Below are positions 62,265 to 64,000 of a stretch of 64,000 bases of DNA, in pieces. The stretch spans positions 25,070 to 89,069 of the forward strand of contig NZ_JACJRQ010000032.1 of the NCBI RefSeq assembly GCF_014697355.1, given 5' to 3'. The stretch is from Nostoc calcicola FACHB-3891. GTDB lineage: Bacteria; Cyanobacteriota; Cyanobacteriia; Cyanobacteriales; Nostocaceae. Both the position numbers and the translations under genes were made by a program. A model generated the notes under the pieces. That model was not told the DNA's origin. It saw nothing but the letters and a program-made list of their open reading frames with translations, and ran no database searches. Each line of letters starts with the position of its first letter. Within the stretch, counting starts at the first letter, position 1.

Positions 62265-62969
62265 TTAGTCTTTTGGACAAGCATCAGACACACCATAAAT
62301 ATAGGTAGCTTTGTATTCTTTTCCCTCATTTTTACGAGCATATCCAAATTTGATTTGTTCGTTCGTTCTGACAAATACTCCTTCTACCCATTTTCTAGAT
62401 TGCGTGCTTGCTCTGCGAATAGATAAGCGATCTATAGGAATAGAGTTATCTAATTCAACTGAAACAATTCTGCTTCCATTCCATCGGGTAATTTGGGGTG
62501 GAGCAAATAGATAGATAAAGTTAGTATTAGAGCCTGATGGTTGTAAAACGATGCGGTCAATTACTTTGGCTGGTCTAATAATTTTTCGCGTGAATCGATC
62601 GGACAATTCAAACTCCGCAACATCAGGGAAATTACCTCCAATCATTAAAACCTGCTTGATTAAATTCTGGCTGGGATCAAGCATGACAGCACTTAACTCA
62701 ATTTGGGTAATTTCACTGTCGCCGGAGATTTGAAACCGTCCCCTTGGAATACCATCCATACTCAAGGCTCGACCATCCTCAGTTTTGTAAGGGAGTTTAA
62801 TCTGAGGCAGACTTAAGGTGACTATTTGGTTTTCACATTTTGCTGCTGTAAGAAAGTATTTACTAGCTACAACGATAGCAATTGTTGCAATTGCCGCAGG
62901 AATAATCATAAGTGGACTTTTCTGCATATTTTTTATGCTTTTAGTGGCAGTAAGCACTATTCTATACAA
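62265..62969 (-). CDS. Membrane-anchored hypothetical protein
   Basis: This 234-aa protein has one N-terminal membrane helix (SPLMIIPAAIATIAIVVASKYFLTA, about residues 18-42) and then a beta-rich extracytoplasmic part (ITQIELSAVMLDPSQNLIKQVLMIGGNFPDV, RIVLQPSGSNTNFIYLFAPPQI, YGVSDACPKD). It was not recognised. Cys47 and Cys231 could pair as a disulfide. It is not in an obvious operon. Confidence 0.55.
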   Translation of the reverse strand: MYRIVLTATKSIKNMQKSPLMIIPAAIATIAIVVASKYFLTAAKCENQIVTLSLPQIKLPYKTEDGRALSMDGIPRGRFQISGDSEITQIELSAVMLDPSQNLIKQVLMIGGNFPDVAEFELSDRFTRKIIRPAKVIDRIVLQPSGSNTNFIYLFAPPQITRWNGSRIVSVELDNSIPIDRLSIRRASTQSRKWVEGVFVRTNEQIKFGYARKNEGKEYKATYIYGVSDACPKD

Positions 62970-63021
62970 CCTGTTTTATGCCTCAACAGAGGATTCACGG
63001 TTATTAAAATGACAGTAGTGA

Positions 63022-63132
63022 CAATACGGTTCGGTTAAAGGGGAAAGGTTTCAAATACATCCTTTACCTGTTACCCCTTAACCTTTTGCCAGACCACAAG
63101 GGAAGTTCATACTGCTTATCCGAATCGTATTG
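63022..63132. mobile_element. MITE-like element B, copy 2
   Basis: A 111-bp unit starting CAATACGGTTCGG and ending CCGAATCGTATTG (one mismatch to its partner), directly flanked on both sides by ACAGTAGTGA, an exact 10-bp target duplication. The interior is shorter than copy 1 by loss of AAAGGGG units. Confidence 0.9.
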
Positions 63133-63691
63133 ACAGTAGTGATTGGTATGTGTCGAAAGTTCTTGTTAGATTGTTCGGGCTAGTCACAACGATCCGATAG
63201 TTCTTGACTATAACTGATTGCTGTATCGGGATATGAGATAAAGTCAAATTTAATTAGCAAAATGGCATTTGACTTACTCAAAATGCCTTTTTACTTACTC
63301 ATTTTAGTGTTTTTAGCAAGTAAAATCAGCTTTGACTTTCTCAAACCCCAGTTTGCTTTCTCATTTTGGTGTTTTCCGCAAGCAAAAGCAGCTTTTACTT
63401 TCTCAAACCCCAGTTTGCTTTCTCATTTTAGTGTTTTCCGCAAGCAAAAGCAGCTTTTACTTTCTCAAACCCCAGTTTGCTTTCTCATTTTGGTGTTTTC
63501 CGCAAGCAAAATCAGCTTTTACTTTCTCAAACCCCAGTTTGCTTTCTAATTTCAGTAGTTCGCGCATTCATGACAAATATCACGCTTGTAGCAAAAGCTA
63601 TTGCAGATTTGCCGGAATTCTCTCAGGCTGATCTATACGGAATTTTTTAAGGTAAAGAATATTAACCGTACTTAATTACAAGGTGTAGATT
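63133..63691. other. Intergenic region with 62-bp tandem repeats
   Basis: Four 62-bp units start at 63328, 63390, 63452 and 63514 (AGCTTTTACTTTCTCAAACC, then CCAGTTTGCTTTCTCATTTT, then a GTGTTTTCCGCAAGCAAAA-type end). Each contains CAAAC/GTTTG and AAAGC/GCTTT inverted pairs. Long frames through it read as repeat-only protein and are rejected. Confidence 0.85.
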
Positions 63692-63904
63692 ATGGCTCGT
63701 AGAAAAAGAACTTCCCTAGCCTTAGAAAAAGCAGTGCGTCGTGCAGCTGGTATAAACTCAATTGCTCCAAATTTAGATTTAGGCAATGGACTCACCTTAC
63801 CTGCCTTCTCAAGCCTGATCGAGAAGATGCGGACTAGAGAAAATGCTTATAACAGTGCGCTTTCCAGCTTGGATAAATTGTACCGTGAATCCCCAGTGAG
63901 TTAG
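63692..63904 (+). CDS. Small basic hypothetical protein
   Basis: This 70-aa protein starts MARRKRTSLALEKAVRRAAGINSIAPNLDLGNGLTLPAFSSLIEKMRTRENAYNSALSSLDKLYRES. Charged N-terminus and two helices; it looks like a small cyanobacterial DNA-associated protein. The ribosome site is weak. Its stop overlaps by two bases the stop of the converging gene on the minus strand. Confidence 0.5.
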   Translation: MARRKRTSLALEKAVRRAAGINSIAPNLDLGNGLTLPAFSSLIEKMRTRENAYNSALSSLDKLYRESPVS

Positions 63905-64000
63905 TCCCGCTTAGGAAGCTTCAATGAAGCTTTGATTTCTAAGATGTCCCGCTCAACAACATCAAAACGTCTGTCCAACTCGTGCAGCAAATTGTTCAAA
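63901..64000 (-). CDS. C-terminal fragment of a hypothetical coiled-coil protein (runs off window)
   Basis: Reading the minus strand, codons LNNLLHELDRRFDVVERDILEIKASLKLPKRD end in TAA at 63901-63903. Amphipathic helix with no internal stop up to the window end. Only the last 32 codons are visible, so no function can be given. Confidence 0.4.
   Translation of the reverse strand, partial: LNNLLHELDRRFDVVERDILEIKASLKLPKRD

Larger units (their letters stand above)
48513..64000. mobile_element. Probable second nifD-interrupting element (left part, >15.4 kb)
   Basis: It starts at the classical core site where NifD homology stops. It is inferred to run past the window end because neither the NifD C-terminus (G-P-Y-H-G-Y-D-G-F) nor nifK was seen. 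Cargo includes a restriction-modification pair, a giant helicase-nuclease, an SPFH protein, a tRNA group, XisI and several unknown genes. Its recombinase, expected near the other end, is not in view. Confidence 0.75.

Noticed and set aside
63262..63631. Two overlapping 95-99 aa frames with hydrophobic repeats
   Set aside because: They are translations of the 62-bp tandem unit; two frames are equally open.

Overview
The window reads as chromosomal DNA of a filamentous, heterocyst-forming cyanobacterium of the Nostoc/Calothrix type. Three things support this: very frequent HIP1 octamers (GCGATCGC), many short tandem heptamer repeats between genes, and a nitrogenase cluster in the order nifB-fdxN-nifS-nifU-glbN-nifH-nifD with nifD split by programmed-excision elements. 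No rRNA, CRISPR array or complete IS element with its own ends was recognised.

Region 1 (1-31.4 kb) is accessory-rich. It holds a dynamin-like GTPase, two Ser/Thr kinases, a caspase/nSTAND/14xWD40 protein facing a Trypco1-domain gene, and a REP-associated transposase (RAYT) beside a tandem array of its own palindromes. A HicB/HicA pair, a DCC-family protein and the trehalose cluster treZ-treY-treH follow. A toxin-antitoxin cluster with a duplicated hicB, a NACHT protein with a young HEAT-like array, a Uma2 protein and a secreted sorbosone-dehydrogenase-like protein complete the region. Two MITE-like families with clean terminal inverted repeats and target-site duplications lie in the gaps (212 bp with 4-bp TSDs; 111-125 bp with 10-bp TSDs).

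Region 2 (32.5-48.5 kb) is the nif cluster. fdxN is uninterrupted and glbN (cyanoglobin) lies between nifU and nifH. nifD is broken twice. The first break, at the 9-bp direct repeat TATACCCTG (39831 and 48054), encloses an 8223-bp element. Removing it restores the Gly-Ile-Pro-Trp-Leu-Glu reading frame exactly. This element carries its own XisA/XisC-type recombinase at one end, a coiled-coil protein, a ribbon-helix-helix protein with an apparent operator, two KilA-N proteins, a Uma2 protein, an iteron-like array of 12 GGATCACC/GGTGATCC sites and about 1.4 kb of palindrome-rich DNA with little coding.

Region 3 (48.5-64 kb) begins at GGATTACTCCG, the classical nifD-element core site known from Anabaena PCC 7120. 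nifD stops there and does not resume before the window ends, so this looks like a second element of more than 15.4 kb. It carries a type II restriction-modification pair, a 1929-aa DUF4011/SF1 helicase/Vsr-like nuclease with two internal repeat arrays, an SPFH protein, a tightly packed group of tRNA genes (two with CAU anticodons plus a degenerate one), an orphan XisI and several cyanobacterial hypothetical genes. The second core repeat and the recombinase for this element are not in the window.

Taken together, nitrogenase MoFe alpha chain can be made only after two separate site-specific excisions, and the DNA removed is loaded with defence and plasmid-like functions. Functional names come from motif recognition by eye; no database search was possible.
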